NCBI GenBank assembly: GCA_964642485.1
Contig: CAZXPA010000001.1
Span: 1-57,160 of the forward strand
Direction of reading: 5' to 3'
Length of the DNA: 57,160 nt
DNA from: CAZXPA01 sp964642485
GTDB lineage: Bacteria > Patescibacteriota > Patescibacteriia > UBA2591 > UBA6264
Each line of letters begins with the position of its first letter. Position 1 is the stretch's first letter. This document shows, piece by piece, positions 16,965 through 25,224 of this stretch. The notes beneath the pieces were generated by a model that worked only from the letters and a program-made list of their open reading frames with translations, had not been told where the DNA came from and ran no database searches. The position numbers were made by a program, and so were the translations under genes.

Positions 16965-18588
16965 AGTTAGAATCTACTTCATAGATTATTACTTGTTCAT
17001 CTTGATAGACCTCTTTTAAGGATTTTGATTTTTTAAGTAGTTTTCCAAATTTTTCACTGCCCTTATCAACTAAAACATAAGAAGCCTGAAATTTTTCTTT
17101 AAGAATCTGAGCAGTCTGGTCGGGACTAACTTTATGGGAAACTAAATCAAGCCAGGTCTGATAAAGATTCTTATTTTTTTCATACATAAAAGTCTGGTCA
17201 AGGCCGTTAATATAGTAATTTTGAGTATTAAAATAAAATAGTTCAGGGAAAATACTCCATTTGCTTTGAAAAACAATTTCTCCTTTTTGAGTGTTATTTT
17301 TAAGCCAATAACTGGCCTTTTGGAGATAATCCAGTGGCCGGCTTTGAACGTAGGAGTTATGGAGTTTTTTAATGCTAGAATTAAGATAAAATCCTAAGAA
17401 AAAGCAGATTAAAATTATTAAAAAAATTGTGGTGATAAAATAAAAAATATTTTCTGGACCTTGAAAATATCGCTTGAATCGATTTTTAATATTAAGCCAA
17501 TTTATTTTTTCTGCTATTTGGCTAAAGATGATTCCACTAAAAAAAATGGCTGAAGGGACAAAGTATTCAATATTTCGTCTGGCTTTAAGGGTGTAAAGAA
17601 GGAAAAAGCTTGAAAGAAAAGCAAAGAACCAGGATGATGTTTTTTGCTGCTTTCTTGAGAAAATAAACCAGGCGAAGGAAATAATCCAGGGGAGTAAAAT
17701 CGGCAAGGTACTAAGGAAGAATGTTTCTGGGCCAAACGGATACCATTCAGCTCCAACCCCAACTTTATTTTGATAATTTAGGAAAGCAATTTTTACTGTT
17801 TGAAACCAATAAAAAGGAATGGTTTTAGGGAAATAAGGATTGATGATAAGGCCGGCGCCTAACCCGAGGATACAAATGGAGAGTAGTTTCAGATTGTTTT
17901 TCGAAAAAAAGTAATAGATTAAATTTTTAATAGAAAATAAAAACTTGCTGATAGAAGTCGGAAATTGATTTAAATTTTTAACCGCATTGGCCAAACAATA
18001 TATAAATACAGTGATTAACATTAATGGCCAGGTGCCATAGATCCAGACATAAAAGAAAGAAAGAATAAAAAGTCCTAAATATTTTTTTCTTAAAATAAAA
18101 TAAAAACCCAAAATTAGAATAAGAAGAGAGATGGCTGGAGCACGAATTAAAGAAAGGCGGAGGAGAAAAGGGGAAACAAGGAAACCTGTTAGGGTCCAGG
18201 GTATGGGTTTTTTTATTCTCAAATAACGGCAAAACCAATAAATAATCAGAAAAACTAAAGCAGCAAAAAAAGCTGTTGCCAGTTTAGCTTTAATTAAAGG
18301 ATCAATCTCTGCTGAAAAAGTATCAAGATTTTTAGGAGTTGGTAATTTAAGGAAAGGAATTAATAGAAAGTGATAGCCAAAATGATGGTCAACAAACAGG
18401 TCGTTATAGGTGGTAAATTGGGTCCAGGGAAAATCATGGATTAATCCTTGATCTTTTATCATCAGAGCCATTTTAGTGTGATAAAAGCTATCTGGGCCAA
18501 GGATTCCGGGCGGATGGAGAACATAAAGGAAGACAATGAAACCGAGGCCGAAAATTAAAAAATAGCCTAACCACGGCCGATTTTTCAT
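16954..18588 (-). CDS. Polytopic membrane protein, GT-C/oligosaccharyltransferase-like
   Basis: 544 residues with about eleven hydrophobic helices and a soluble C-terminus. The first outer loop has HPPGILGPDSFYHTKMALMI followed later by TQFTTYNDLFVDHHFGYHF. The DSFYH segment resembles the DxD-like acidic motif of STT3/PMT-type GT-C transferases, in which the Asp binds metal or the acceptor. The frame reaches back to 18630, but that part is encoded by octamer repeats, so the ATG at 18588 (KNRPWLGYFL) is preferred. A perfect TATAAT lies 6 nt before this ATG. It is paired with the overlapping GT2 gene. Confidence 0.7.
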   Translation of the reverse strand: MKNRPWLGYFLIFGLGFIVFLYVLHPPGILGPDSFYHTKMALMIKDQGLIHDFPWTQFTTYNDLFVDHHFGYHFLLIPFLKLPTPKNLDTFSAEIDPLIKAKLATAFFAALVFLIIYWFCRYLRIKKPIPWTLTGFLVSPFLLRLSLIRAPAISLLILILGFYFILRKKYLGLFILSFFYVWIYGTWPLMLITVFIYCLANAVKNLNQFPTSISKFLFSIKNLIYYFFSKNNLKLLSICILGLGAGLIINPYFPKTIPFYWFQTVKIAFLNYQNKVGVGAEWYPFGPETFFLSTLPILLPWIISFAWFIFSRKQQKTSSWFFAFLSSFFLLYTLKARRNIEYFVPSAIFFSGIIFSQIAEKINWLNIKNRFKRYFQGPENIFYFITTIFLIILICFFLGFYLNSSIKKLHNSYVQSRPLDYLQKASYWLKNNTQKGEIVFQSKWSIFPELFYFNTQNYYINGLDQTFMYEKNKNLYQTWLDLVSHKVSPDQTAQILKEKFQASYVLVDKGSEKFGKLLKKSKSLKEVYQDEQVIIYEVDSNYVY

Positions 18589-18612
18589 TATAACATTATA
18601 ACATTTTAACAG
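18586..18612 (-). promoter_or_regulatory. Octamer array / candidate leaderless promoter for 16954-18588
   Basis: The minus strand reads TGTTAAAATGTTATAATG with a final TTATAATG that contains the start codon. The TATAAT at plus-strand 18595-18600 is preceded by TG at the extended -10 position and lies exactly 6 nt before the ATG at 18588. Transcription would start at or next to the start codon. No Shine-Dalgarno sequence is present. Confidence 0.5.
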
Positions 18613-18638
18613 TTTAACAAAATAAGTCATTTAATTGT

Positions 18639-19694
18639 TTATTTGTTAAGTTGACTCTTAATTTTTTGGATTTGTCTAACTGGCGTAGGGTCAACTTTGT
18701 TGAGTATGGCTAAATAAAAACTTATCCAGTCTCCAAGCAGGACCAATGAAATAGTTTGAACAAATTTATGATCACCAAAAATTGGAATTTCTTCCCAGCG
18801 AATATTTTCTTGATCTAACAACTTTTCAAAAGTACTTATAGCTTTTTTGATTTTAGGTTTTTTTTCTAAATCTTCAAAAATTAGAAAAACAATTTCATCT
18901 TTTAAACGCCAGGGCAGACGGCTTTCAATAGAATTGTGGAAAATTTCCGGGAATGTTTCAAAAAAGCAAAAAGTTTTACTATTTTCCGCCATTTGTGTTT
19001 TAAAACGCCGACCAATGCCTGATAAATTTTCAGGGGCAATAATAATTGGCAAGTGATCAAAGATAAAATAAGCCAGATATTTAGCAATGTTCTTTTCTAT
19101 TGGGGTTTCAGGGTAAAAAATTTGATTAAAATTTTTAAGCTGGTCTAGTGAAGGAACGATTTGAAAGTTTTTCAAATTAATCAGGTCAAGTTTTTCTAAG
19201 ATAACTAGAATTGGTATAAAAACATAACCTAGGCTTGCTCGGGCTGGGCCTTGATATTGAAATTTAAAAACAGGTAATTTTTTTTCTTGAGCCAATTTTT
19301 TTAATTTTCCACCCTGAGTAATAATTACAATTTTTGTTTTTTTCTTTATTGCCCCTTGAACACAAGACAGAGTCTCTTGAGTCTCACCTGAATAGCTAAC
19401 TGAAATAACCAGAGTATCTTTATCAACTAAGGACGGCAAGTGCCAGTCGCGAATAATAATAATTGGTTTTTTAAGTTGATCAGTAATTAGGTTCTTAATC
19501 AGTTCGCCGCCGATAGCTGAACCACCCATTCCACTAATAACAATGTTTTTAATATTTTTATAGGCTTGAGGCAGCTTTATTTTCTGGCTTAGATTATAGG
19601 CTTTTAGGCATTGATCAGGTAAATCAGCAATAAAATCAGCCATACCTGATTTATCCAGGTCTTTAATTTTTTTAAGGTCATCAAGAATAGTCAT
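18639..19694 (-). CDS. Bifunctional phosphoglucose/phosphomannose isomerase
   Basis: 351 residues with two SIS domains. The first has NIVISGMGGSAIGGELIKNL (about 50-69) and VISVSYSGETQETLS (about 95-109), the sugar-phosphate-binding loops of the family. ENLSGIGRRFKTQMAENSK (about 223-241) with its Glu, and the FGDHKFVQT-type His near the C-terminus, match PGI/PMI enzymes. It interconverts fructose-6-phosphate with glucose-6- and mannose-6-phosphate in the cytoplasm and so links glycolysis to nucleotide-sugar supply for the glycosyltransferases next door. It is divergent from yebC across a 120-nt gap that has octamer units facing both genes. Confidence 0.9.
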   Translation of the reverse strand: MTILDDLKKIKDLDKSGMADFIADLPDQCLKAYNLSQKIKLPQAYKNIKNIVISGMGGSAIGGELIKNLITDQLKKPIIIIRDWHLPSLVDKDTLVISVSYSGETQETLSCVQGAIKKKTKIVIITQGGKLKKLAQEKKLPVFKFQYQGPARASLGYVFIPILVILEKLDLINLKNFQIVPSLDQLKNFNQIFYPETPIEKNIAKYLAYFIFDHLPIIIAPENLSGIGRRFKTQMAENSKTFCFFETFPEIFHNSIESRLPWRLKDEIVFLIFEDLEKKPKIKKAISTFEKLLDQENIRWEEIPIFGDHKFVQTISLVLLGDWISFYLAILNKVDPTPVRQIQKIKSQLNK

Positions 19695-19814
19695 ATTAAA
19701 TCATTAGAACATTAGAATATTGACGTATGGTAACATTGTAACAGAAATAATGCCTATTGTCTATAATCTAAATTATGTTAGAATGTTAAAATGTTAAGAT
19801 GTTAAAATGATTTT
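19695..19814. promoter_or_regulatory. Divergent octamer arrays (candidate promoters for PGI/PMI and yebC)
   Basis: The left end, minus strand: TGTTCTAAT, then 8 nt, then the ATG at 19694. The right end, plus strand: four units ending TGTTAAAAT (TAAAAT 19803-19808), then GATTTT (6 nt), then the ATG at 19815. Both match an extended -10 (TGnTATAAT) with one or two changes. The centre (about 19725-19773) is not repetitive. Confidence 0.5.
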
Positions 19815-20540
19815 ATGAGCGGGCATAGTAAATGGGCCAAGCTAAAACATTTCAAAGGGGCGCTTGACGCTAAAAAAGGCGCTATGTTTACTAAGCTTGG
19901 GCATGCTATTACTATAGCTGCCCGGCAAGGTGGCGGTGACCCAGAATCTAATTTTAAACTGCGCTTAGCTATTGAAAGTGCTAAAAAAGCGAATTTACCC
20001 AAGAATAATATTGAGCGGGCCATTAAAAGGGGGACCGGTGAGTTGGCCGGGGAACAAATTGAAGAGGTTGTTTATGAAGCTTTTGGCCCGGGTAAAACTG
20101 CTTTAGTAATCGAAGCCTTAACTGATAACAAGAATCGAACCGTGGCCAGTTTACGACGGGTTTTTAATAAATATGGAGGGAATTTAGGCGGTCAGAATTC
20201 TGTTTGTTGGATGTTTGAAAAAAAAGGAATTATTAGAATTGCCGATTGTAAATCAAAAGTCCCTAATTTGGAAGAAGTTGAATTAAAGGCAATTGATTTT
20301 GGAGCCGAAGACATTAAAATAGAGGGTGATGAATTAGCTATTTATACTAAGCTTGAAGATTTAGAAAAGGTTAAACAAAAATTAGAAGATGAGGGAGTAA
20401 AGATAGATTATGCTGAAATAGAATGGTTTGCTAAAGATCCAATTGAAGTTGATGAGTCAGTTCAGAAAAAGGTTGATAGTATTTTTGCTGAGCTTGAGGA
20501 AATTTCAGACATAAACGACTACTATTCTAATATTAAATAA
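19815..20540 (+). CDS. yebC: YebC/PmpR (TACO1) family protein
   Basis: 241 residues, the normal length. The signature start MSGHSKWAKLKHFKGALDAK is followed by GAMFTKLGHAITIAARQGGG and NNIERAIKRGTGE, and later by YEAFGPGKTALVIEALTDN. Family members bind DNA as regulators or help ribosomes through difficult peptide stretches, as shown for TACO1/YebC homologues. They are often next to ruvC, as here (29 nt downstream). The start codon is fixed by the conserved MSGHSKW. It lies 6 nt after a TAAAAT box, with no Shine-Dalgarno sequence. Confidence 0.96.
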   Translation: MSGHSKWAKLKHFKGALDAKKGAMFTKLGHAITIAARQGGGDPESNFKLRLAIESAKKANLPKNNIERAIKRGTGELAGEQIEEVVYEAFGPGKTALVIEALTDNKNRTVASLRRVFNKYGGNLGGQNSVCWMFEKKGIIRIADCKSKVPNLEEVELKAIDFGAEDIKIEGDELAIYTKLEDLEKVKQKLEDEGVKIDYAEIEWFAKDPIEVDESVQKKVDSIFAELEEISDINDYYSNIK

Positions 20541-20569
20541 TTGTTAAATTGTTTAATTGTTAAGTTGTT
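20541..20569 (+). repeat. Octamer array before ruvC
   Basis: TTGTTAAATTGTTTAATTG followed by TTAAGTTGTT, directly abutting the ATG at 20570. It is the same period-8 TGTTNAA-type repeat as elsewhere but without a good -10 match, so here it may only be repeat sequence in the 29-nt gap inside the yebC-ruvC operon. Confidence 0.6.
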
Positions 20570-21043
20570 ATGATAATAATGGGTATTGATCCAGGAATAG
20601 CTACAGTTGGTTATGCATTTATTTCCTTAAAGGGTAATAAATTATCAGCGGTTGATTATGGCTGTATTAGAACTTCAAAAAAACAAATTTTTTCTCAAAG
20701 ATTGGTTGAAATTTATAAAGAGTTGAAAAAAATAATTAAAAAATATCAACCAGATAAAATAGCGATTGAAAATCTTTATTTTGCTAAAAATGTTAAAACA
20801 GCAATAAATGTTGGTCAGGCCCAGGGTGTGGCTGTTCTGGCTGCTGCTGAGAACAAAATTCAGATTTTTGAATTTACCCCCCTTCAGGTTAAGCAAGCTC
20901 TAACAGGTTATGGTCGAGCTTCTAAAAAGCAGGTTCAAGAGATGGTTAAAGCAGTTTGTAATCTTAAAACCACGCCAAGGCCTGATGATGCTGCTGACGC
21001 TTTGGCCATTGCCATAACTTGTATTCAAACCAAATCATTTTGA
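20570..21043 (+). CDS. ruvC: Holliday junction resolvase RuvC
   Basis: 157 residues, the usual size. The RNase H-like fold motif IMGIDPGIATVGYAFI opens the protein, with the first catalytic Asp at residue 7. The catalytic Glu is in IAIENLYFAKN (about 67). The C-terminal acidic pair is in RPDDAADALAIAI (about 137-141). It cuts Holliday junctions during recombination with RuvAB; ruvA and ruvB are not in this window. The TGA stop here argues for standard TGA usage. It follows yebC by 29 nt and precedes the GH15 gene by 23 nt. Confidence 0.95.
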   Translation: MIIMGIDPGIATVGYAFISLKGNKLSAVDYGCIRTSKKQIFSQRLVEIYKELKKIIKKYQPDKIAIENLYFAKNVKTAINVGQAQGVAVLAAAENKIQIFEFTPLQVKQALTGYGRASKKQVQEMVKAVCNLKTTPRPDDAADALAIAITCIQTKSF

Positions 21044-21066
21044 ATCACTACTGAATACTAAGTAGT

Positions 21067-22149
21067 ATGAATACAAAAATCAAACAACTTATTAAAACTT
21101 CCAGGGAGGTTATTAAGGATTGCGCCCTTGAGAACGGGGCCATTGTTGCAGCTAACATTGACAAGCCTTATGTTCACCGGGAGGCAGCTAATTATCGCTG
21201 GGTTTGGCCCAGGGATGCAGCTTTTGTTTGTGTTGCCGCTGACATTTTAGGAATTCCAATTCAAGAATCATTTTTTTCCTGGCTCAACCAGGCCCCCCAA
21301 GACTTTCAGCGGAGTAAAGTGCTTTATGCTAATTATGCTACTAATGGTCGTTTAGGGAGCATGGGAAGATCTTTCCAGCCGGATCAAGCAGGTGAAGTAC
21401 TTTGGGCTATTCATCACCATTTTAAAGAAGATTTAAAAAAGGTCTTAAAATTTAAAGACCTGATTGAACAATTGGCTGACGGAGTTAGTCATCACTGGGA
21501 CAAGACTCATTTTGATTTACATACAATAGATATTTGGGAAGAAACTCATCGCCACACTTCTGTAACCATGGAAAATAATTTTACCTATTCCTTAGCTGCC
21601 TGTGCCAAGGGGTTGTTATTAGCAGCAGAAATTCAATCAGTTTCTCTTTGGAAAGAAACAGCTTCCCAGATGATTGAACAGATAAGAAAAGCCTATAATC
21701 ATCAAGATGAATATTTTTACCGAACAGCAGGCAAGATTAATGATCCGAATATTGATGCTTCTTTACTGGGCCTGGTCTGGCCCTTTGAGACTTACAAGCC
21801 TCAGAGCGATGAAATGATTAAGATGGTTAAAAAGATTGAAGAGAAGATAGTGATTGATGGAGGAGTTCATCGTTATCAGTTTGATTATTATGATGGAGAA
21901 GGGTCGTCCCAGGAAGGGGGTGGAGCTTGGCCAGTTCTTAATTTTTGGCTGGCAATTTATTGGGTTTTGGCTGGTGATAAAAAGAAGGCTCTTAATTATT
22001 ACACCTGGGTTTTGAAAAGATTAGATCAAGATGGTTATCAGAATTATATCCCCGAACAGATTTTTAATGATTTTCGTCAAGGGATTTATCCTTTAGCTTG
22101 GTCGCACGCAATGTTTATTATTGCCAGTCATTATTTAGGATTTGTCTAA
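21067..22149 (+). CDS. GH15 glucoamylase-like glycoside hydrolase
   Basis: 360 residues forming an (alpha/alpha)6 barrel of family GH15, without the N-terminal beta-sandwich seen in bacterial glucoamylases. The motifs are NYRWVWPRDAAFV (about 41-53), IWEETHRHTSVTMENNFTY (about 155-173; the first Glu pair is the likely acid), GGAWPVLNFWLAIYW (about 285-299) and YIPEQIFNDF (about 331, second catalytic Glu). It would release glucose from alpha-1,4-glucan ends. No signal peptide is seen, so it acts in the cytoplasm. It begins the glucan cluster running to 28601. Confidence 0.85.
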   Translation: MNTKIKQLIKTSREVIKDCALENGAIVAANIDKPYVHREAANYRWVWPRDAAFVCVAADILGIPIQESFFSWLNQAPQDFQRSKVLYANYATNGRLGSMGRSFQPDQAGEVLWAIHHHFKEDLKKVLKFKDLIEQLADGVSHHWDKTHFDLHTIDIWEETHRHTSVTMENNFTYSLAACAKGLLLAAEIQSVSLWKETASQMIEQIRKAYNHQDEYFYRTAGKINDPNIDASLLGLVWPFETYKPQSDEMIKMVKKIEEKIVIDGGVHRYQFDYYDGEGSSQEGGGAWPVLNFWLAIYWVLAGDKKKALNYYTWVLKRLDQDGYQNYIPEQIFNDFRQGIYPLAWSHAMFIIASHYLGFV

Positions 22150-22304
22150 ACTTTTCGAGTTTCGACTTGTCGAGACGAAGAAAATTTAGGAACAAATCCT
22201 AGACCTCCCTCCTTTTGCGCGCTTGCGCGAAAAGAAGGGGGTGCTCAAATTTATGGTAAAAATTTTTGCATTATGAATAACTTAAAATTTTTAATAAATT
22301 TGGC
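22150..22304. repeat. Intergenic gap with GC-rich hairpin repeat (copy 2)
   Basis: At 22205-22241 lies a hairpin with arms CTCCCTCCTTTTGCGC and GCGCGAAAAGAAGGGGG, nearly identical to that at 10963-10997. Upstream, CTCGACAAGTCG-type inverted bases (about 22160-22180) form a second small hairpin. No gene; the rest is AT-rich and may hold the glgA promoter. Confidence 0.65.
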
Positions 22305-23816
22305 ATGAAAAGGCCTTTAAGAGTTGTTCATATTAGCTCTGAAATTTCGCCTTATTCTAAGAGTGGAGGCTTGGCTGATGTGGCTCGATCTCTGCCTCGG
22401 GCCTTACGCCGGTTGGGCCATCAGGTGATAGTTGTCACCCCTTATTATGGTTTTATAAAAAAGAGAGACTGGCCCTTAGAAAATTTGAGCGCTCGATTAA
22501 CCCTGGAATTTGCCGGCCATCAATATAAGTTTGGTTTTAAAAAAGTTATTTGCCCGGATAATTATCCGGTCTTTTTTGTCTGTCAACGAGAATTATTTGG
22601 TTCGCGCCAGAGAGGGGGTTCAGGGATGTATGCTTATCCGGATAATGGTTTAAGGTTTTTATTATTTGATTTAGCCGCTATTGAGCTGATAAAGATTTTA
22701 AAATTTGAGCCTCATGTTATTCATTGTCATGATTGGCATGCTGGCCTGGTTCCTAATTATTTAAAAATAAGGTATAAGAATGATGAGAAATTGAAAAATA
22801 TCGCTACTCTTTTTACAATTCATAATTTACTTTTTCAAGGCCCGGAAGATTGGTGGAGGATTTCACCAGAAAAAACAGATAATGGCAGGGGCTTGCCGAA
22901 AGAAGACTTGGAGAAACTAAAATGGCTTAACTTTACTAAAAGAGCAATTTTCCATGCTGACCTGATTAATACTGTAAGTATGTGTCATGCTCGAGAGATA
23001 ATGACGCCAGAATTTGGTTGTCATTTAGACGATTGTCTCCGGAAACGCAAAAAAGATGTTTACGGAATTGTTAATGGTGTTGATTATGCAATTTTTAACC
23101 CCCAATTTGATTCAGATGTTTATATTAACTATGATGCTGATTCTTTAGAAAAAAAGGTTGAAAATAAATTGATTCTTCAAAAGAAGTTTGGATTAAAAAT
23201 TGATCCAGAGCTTCCTTTAATTGGCTTAGCCAATCGTTTAACCGAGCAAAAGGGATTCAAGTTAATTATCGATCTTTTAGATTATCTTTTGAAATTGGAT
23301 TTACAAATTGCTATTATTGGTAGTGGCGGGGGGATTTATGCTGATGCTCTCCGGGTTACCAGACGAAAACATCCTAAAAAGATATTATTTGTTTCTCCTT
23401 TTAGAGAAGATATTGCCAGGAAAATTTATGCCGCTTCAGATATTTATTTAATGCCTTCCCGTTTTGAGCCTTGCGGGATTTCTCAGTTAATCAGTCTGCG
23501 TTATGGGTCGATTCCAATTGTTCATGCAGTTGGCGGACTCGCGGATACAGTCAGTGATTACAACCCAAAAACTGGAAGAGGAAATGGTTTTGTTTTTACT
23601 TCTTATAATTCAAGAGACCTTTTATTTGCCTTAGCCCGAGCTTTGGAGAATCATCGCCGGCGAGGGGCCTGGCAAACATTGGTTCGTCGAGCTATGAAAG
23701 AGTCTTATTCTTGGACTTTGCCAGCTAAAAAATATGCTGTCCTTTATCGCAAGGCAATAAAGAAACATAGAGACCAATTAAACAATTTAACAATTAAACA
23801 AGCAGATAGAAAATAG
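22305..23816 (+). CDS. glgA: Glycogen/starch synthase (GT5)
   Basis: 503 residues, the usual size for bacterial GlgA. The ADP-glucose-binding loop is YSKSGGLADVARSLPRAL (Lys about 19). VIHCHDWHAGLVPNYL (about 138-153), IVNGVDYAIFNP (about 257) and SRFEPCGISQLISLRYGS (catalytic Glu about 387) are all present. It extends alpha-1,4-glucan in the cytoplasm. No glgC (ADP-glucose pyrophosphorylase) is seen in the window, while galU is, so the sugar-nucleotide used is open. The last residues (QLNNLTIKQADRK) are encoded by octamer repeat sequence followed by a second repeat type, which suggests that the natural C-terminus was altered by repeat growth. Confidence 0.93.
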   Translation: MKRPLRVVHISSEISPYSKSGGLADVARSLPRALRRLGHQVIVVTPYYGFIKKRDWPLENLSARLTLEFAGHQYKFGFKKVICPDNYPVFFVCQRELFGSRQRGGSGMYAYPDNGLRFLLFDLAAIELIKILKFEPHVIHCHDWHAGLVPNYLKIRYKNDEKLKNIATLFTIHNLLFQGPEDWWRISPEKTDNGRGLPKEDLEKLKWLNFTKRAIFHADLINTVSMCHAREIMTPEFGCHLDDCLRKRKKDVYGIVNGVDYAIFNPQFDSDVYINYDADSLEKKVENKLILQKKFGLKIDPELPLIGLANRLTEQKGFKLIIDLLDYLLKLDLQIAIIGSGGGIYADALRVTRRKHPKKILFVSPFREDIARKIYAASDIYLMPSRFEPCGISQLISLRYGSIPIVHAVGGLADTVSDYNPKTGRGNGFVFTSYNSRDLLFALARALENHRRRGAWQTLVRRAMKESYSWTLPAKKYAVLYRKAIKKHRDQLNNLTIKQADRK

Positions 23817-23885
23817 AAAAATTAACTAATTTCCAATTTCCATTTTCTATACCAATTTCTAATTTCTAATAACCAATTTCTAATT
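23817..23885. repeat. 69-nt intergenic repeat, copy 1 (CCAATTTCTAATTT type)
   Basis: It begins AAAAATTAACTAATTTCC and ends CCAATTTCTAATT. It matches 35736-35804 at about 67 of 69 positions. It fills the whole gap between the glgA stop and the next ATG, with the start codon directly attached. The copy at 35736 likewise follows a gene ending in GAAAATAGAAAA-like sequence (leuS). Confidence 0.85.
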
Positions 23886-25115
23886 ATGTATTGGGCCAGC
23901 CTTTTACACATTTATCAGCCTCCAGGTCAAAAAAAACAAATTATTAATCAGGTGGTTAAAGAATCCTATGAGCAGATTTTATCCATTTTAGAAGCCCGAC
24001 CTAAGGTGAGGATTAGTTTAAATATTTGTGCTTGTTTAACTGAGCAATTAATTGAATATGGTCATCAAGGAGTTGTTGAGCGAATTAAAAAATTGGCCGA
24101 GAAAGGTCAGATTGAATTAACTGGTTCAGCTAAGTATCATCCTATTTTACCTCTTTTGCCAGAAACAGAGGTTATTCGCCAAATAAAGCTTAATGAAGAT
24201 TTAAATCAAAAATATTTTGGCAAAATTTGGCGGTCAAAACCAAAGGGATTTTTTCTTCCTGAACTGGCTTATAATAAAAAAACAGGGCGAATTATTCAAA
24301 GCTTGGGTTATCAGTGGATTGTTTTAGATGAAATTGCCCGTAATGGAAAATTTGGCCAGGTTTTGTTTAACCAGGTTTATGAAACAAAAGATTTATTTCA
24401 TGGACAAAAAAAACCAGAACTTAAAATAATTTTTCGTAATCGAGGTTTAAGTTTATTATTTTTTGGTAAATGGCTGGACTCTTTAGATAAATTTTTTTCA
24501 GCGGTTAAAAATGATAAACGTTCAAGCAAATTTTTAATTACAGCTTTTGATGGAGAAAATTTAGGTCATCACCGAAAGCATTTAGCCGCTTTATGGGCTA
24601 AAATTTTAGATCAGCCAGAAATACAAACTATTACCTATTCTGACTATCTTCAATTCTTACGGGTAAGACCGGCAATAGATGTAATAGGGGTTGAGCCCCT
24701 TCCTTCAAGCTGGTCAACAGAAGTAAAGGATTTAGAAAAAGACATTTTTTATCCTCTTTGGCAGCATCCTAAAAATCAATTACACCGATTACAATGGCAA
24801 ATAACCAATCTTGTTATTAAGATGATGAAAGAGTCTCAGGATAATCCAAACTACAAAAAAGCAAGAGGTTTTTTAGATCAGGCCCTAGCCTCAGATCAAT
24901 ATTGGTGGGCCTCAGCTAAACCTTGGTGGAATCCAGGAATTATTGAAAGGGGAGTGCAAAATTTTGTCCAAATTAGCCGCTTGTTAGAAAAGAACGTCAG
25001 TCCTGAGATTAAAAATAGAATTGTGAAAATAGCTCGAGATATTTTTAATGAATTAGAACGTCGAAAAAAATCCGGGCATTACAAAATTATTGAAAAAATC
25101 GGATCATGGAAATAA
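23886..25115 (+). CDS. GH57 family glycoside hydrolase / glucanotransferase
   Basis: 409 residues with all five family GH57 regions: LLHIYQPPG (residues 6-14), GSAKYHPILPLLPE (about 80), FFLPELAYNKKTG (nucleophile Glu about 123), ITAFDGENLGHH (acid/base Asp about 221) and QYWWASAKPWWNPGI (about 338). GH57 enzymes act on alpha-glucans as amylases, branching enzymes or 4-alpha-glucanotransferases. There is no signal peptide, so it is cytoplasmic. Next to glgA and GH15 it probably branches or trims the stored glucan. The exact reaction needs biochemical data. Confidence 0.87.
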   Translation: MYWASLLHIYQPPGQKKQIINQVVKESYEQILSILEARPKVRISLNICACLTEQLIEYGHQGVVERIKKLAEKGQIELTGSAKYHPILPLLPETEVIRQIKLNEDLNQKYFGKIWRSKPKGFFLPELAYNKKTGRIIQSLGYQWIVLDEIARNGKFGQVLFNQVYETKDLFHGQKKPELKIIFRNRGLSLLFFGKWLDSLDKFFSAVKNDKRSSKFLITAFDGENLGHHRKHLAALWAKILDQPEIQTITYSDYLQFLRVRPAIDVIGVEPLPSSWSTEVKDLEKDIFYPLWQHPKNQLHRLQWQITNLVIKMMKESQDNPNYKKARGFLDQALASDQYWWASAKPWWNPGIIERGVQNFVQISRLLEKNVSPEIKNRIVKIARDIFNELERRKKSGHYKIIEKIGSWK

Positions 25116-25144
25116 CTAAAGACCATAGAAGCTACTGTCTCGAA

Positions 25145-25160
25145 TTTCACGGCCGTGAAA
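25145..25160. repeat. Perfect 16-nt palindrome between GH57 genes
   Basis: TTTCACGG followed by its exact reverse complement CCGTGAAA, 29 nt after the stop of the GH57 gene at 23886. No T-run follows directly, so it could be a protein-binding site, a hairpin or a remnant of a transposed palindrome. Confidence 0.6.
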
Positions 25161-25184
25161 AAGTGAATAGTAATTTTTCCTCTC

Positions 25185-25224
25185 TTGTTAAATTGTTATA
25201 TTGTTATATTGTTAGAATGTTAAA
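25185..25224 (+). promoter_or_regulatory. Octamer array directly before the GH57 gene at 25225
   Basis: Five period-8 units: TTGTTAAA, TTGTTATA (twice), TTGTTAGA and ATGTTAAA, then ATG. The extended -10-like TGTTAGAAT (hexamer 25213-25218) ends exactly 6 nt before the start codon. The start codon itself is part of the repeat pattern. Confidence 0.5.

Noticed and set aside
20985..21046. Alternative genetic code (TGA read as glycine)
   Set aside because: ruvC and the PHP gene end sensibly at TGA, and no conserved protein needs readthrough of TGA.
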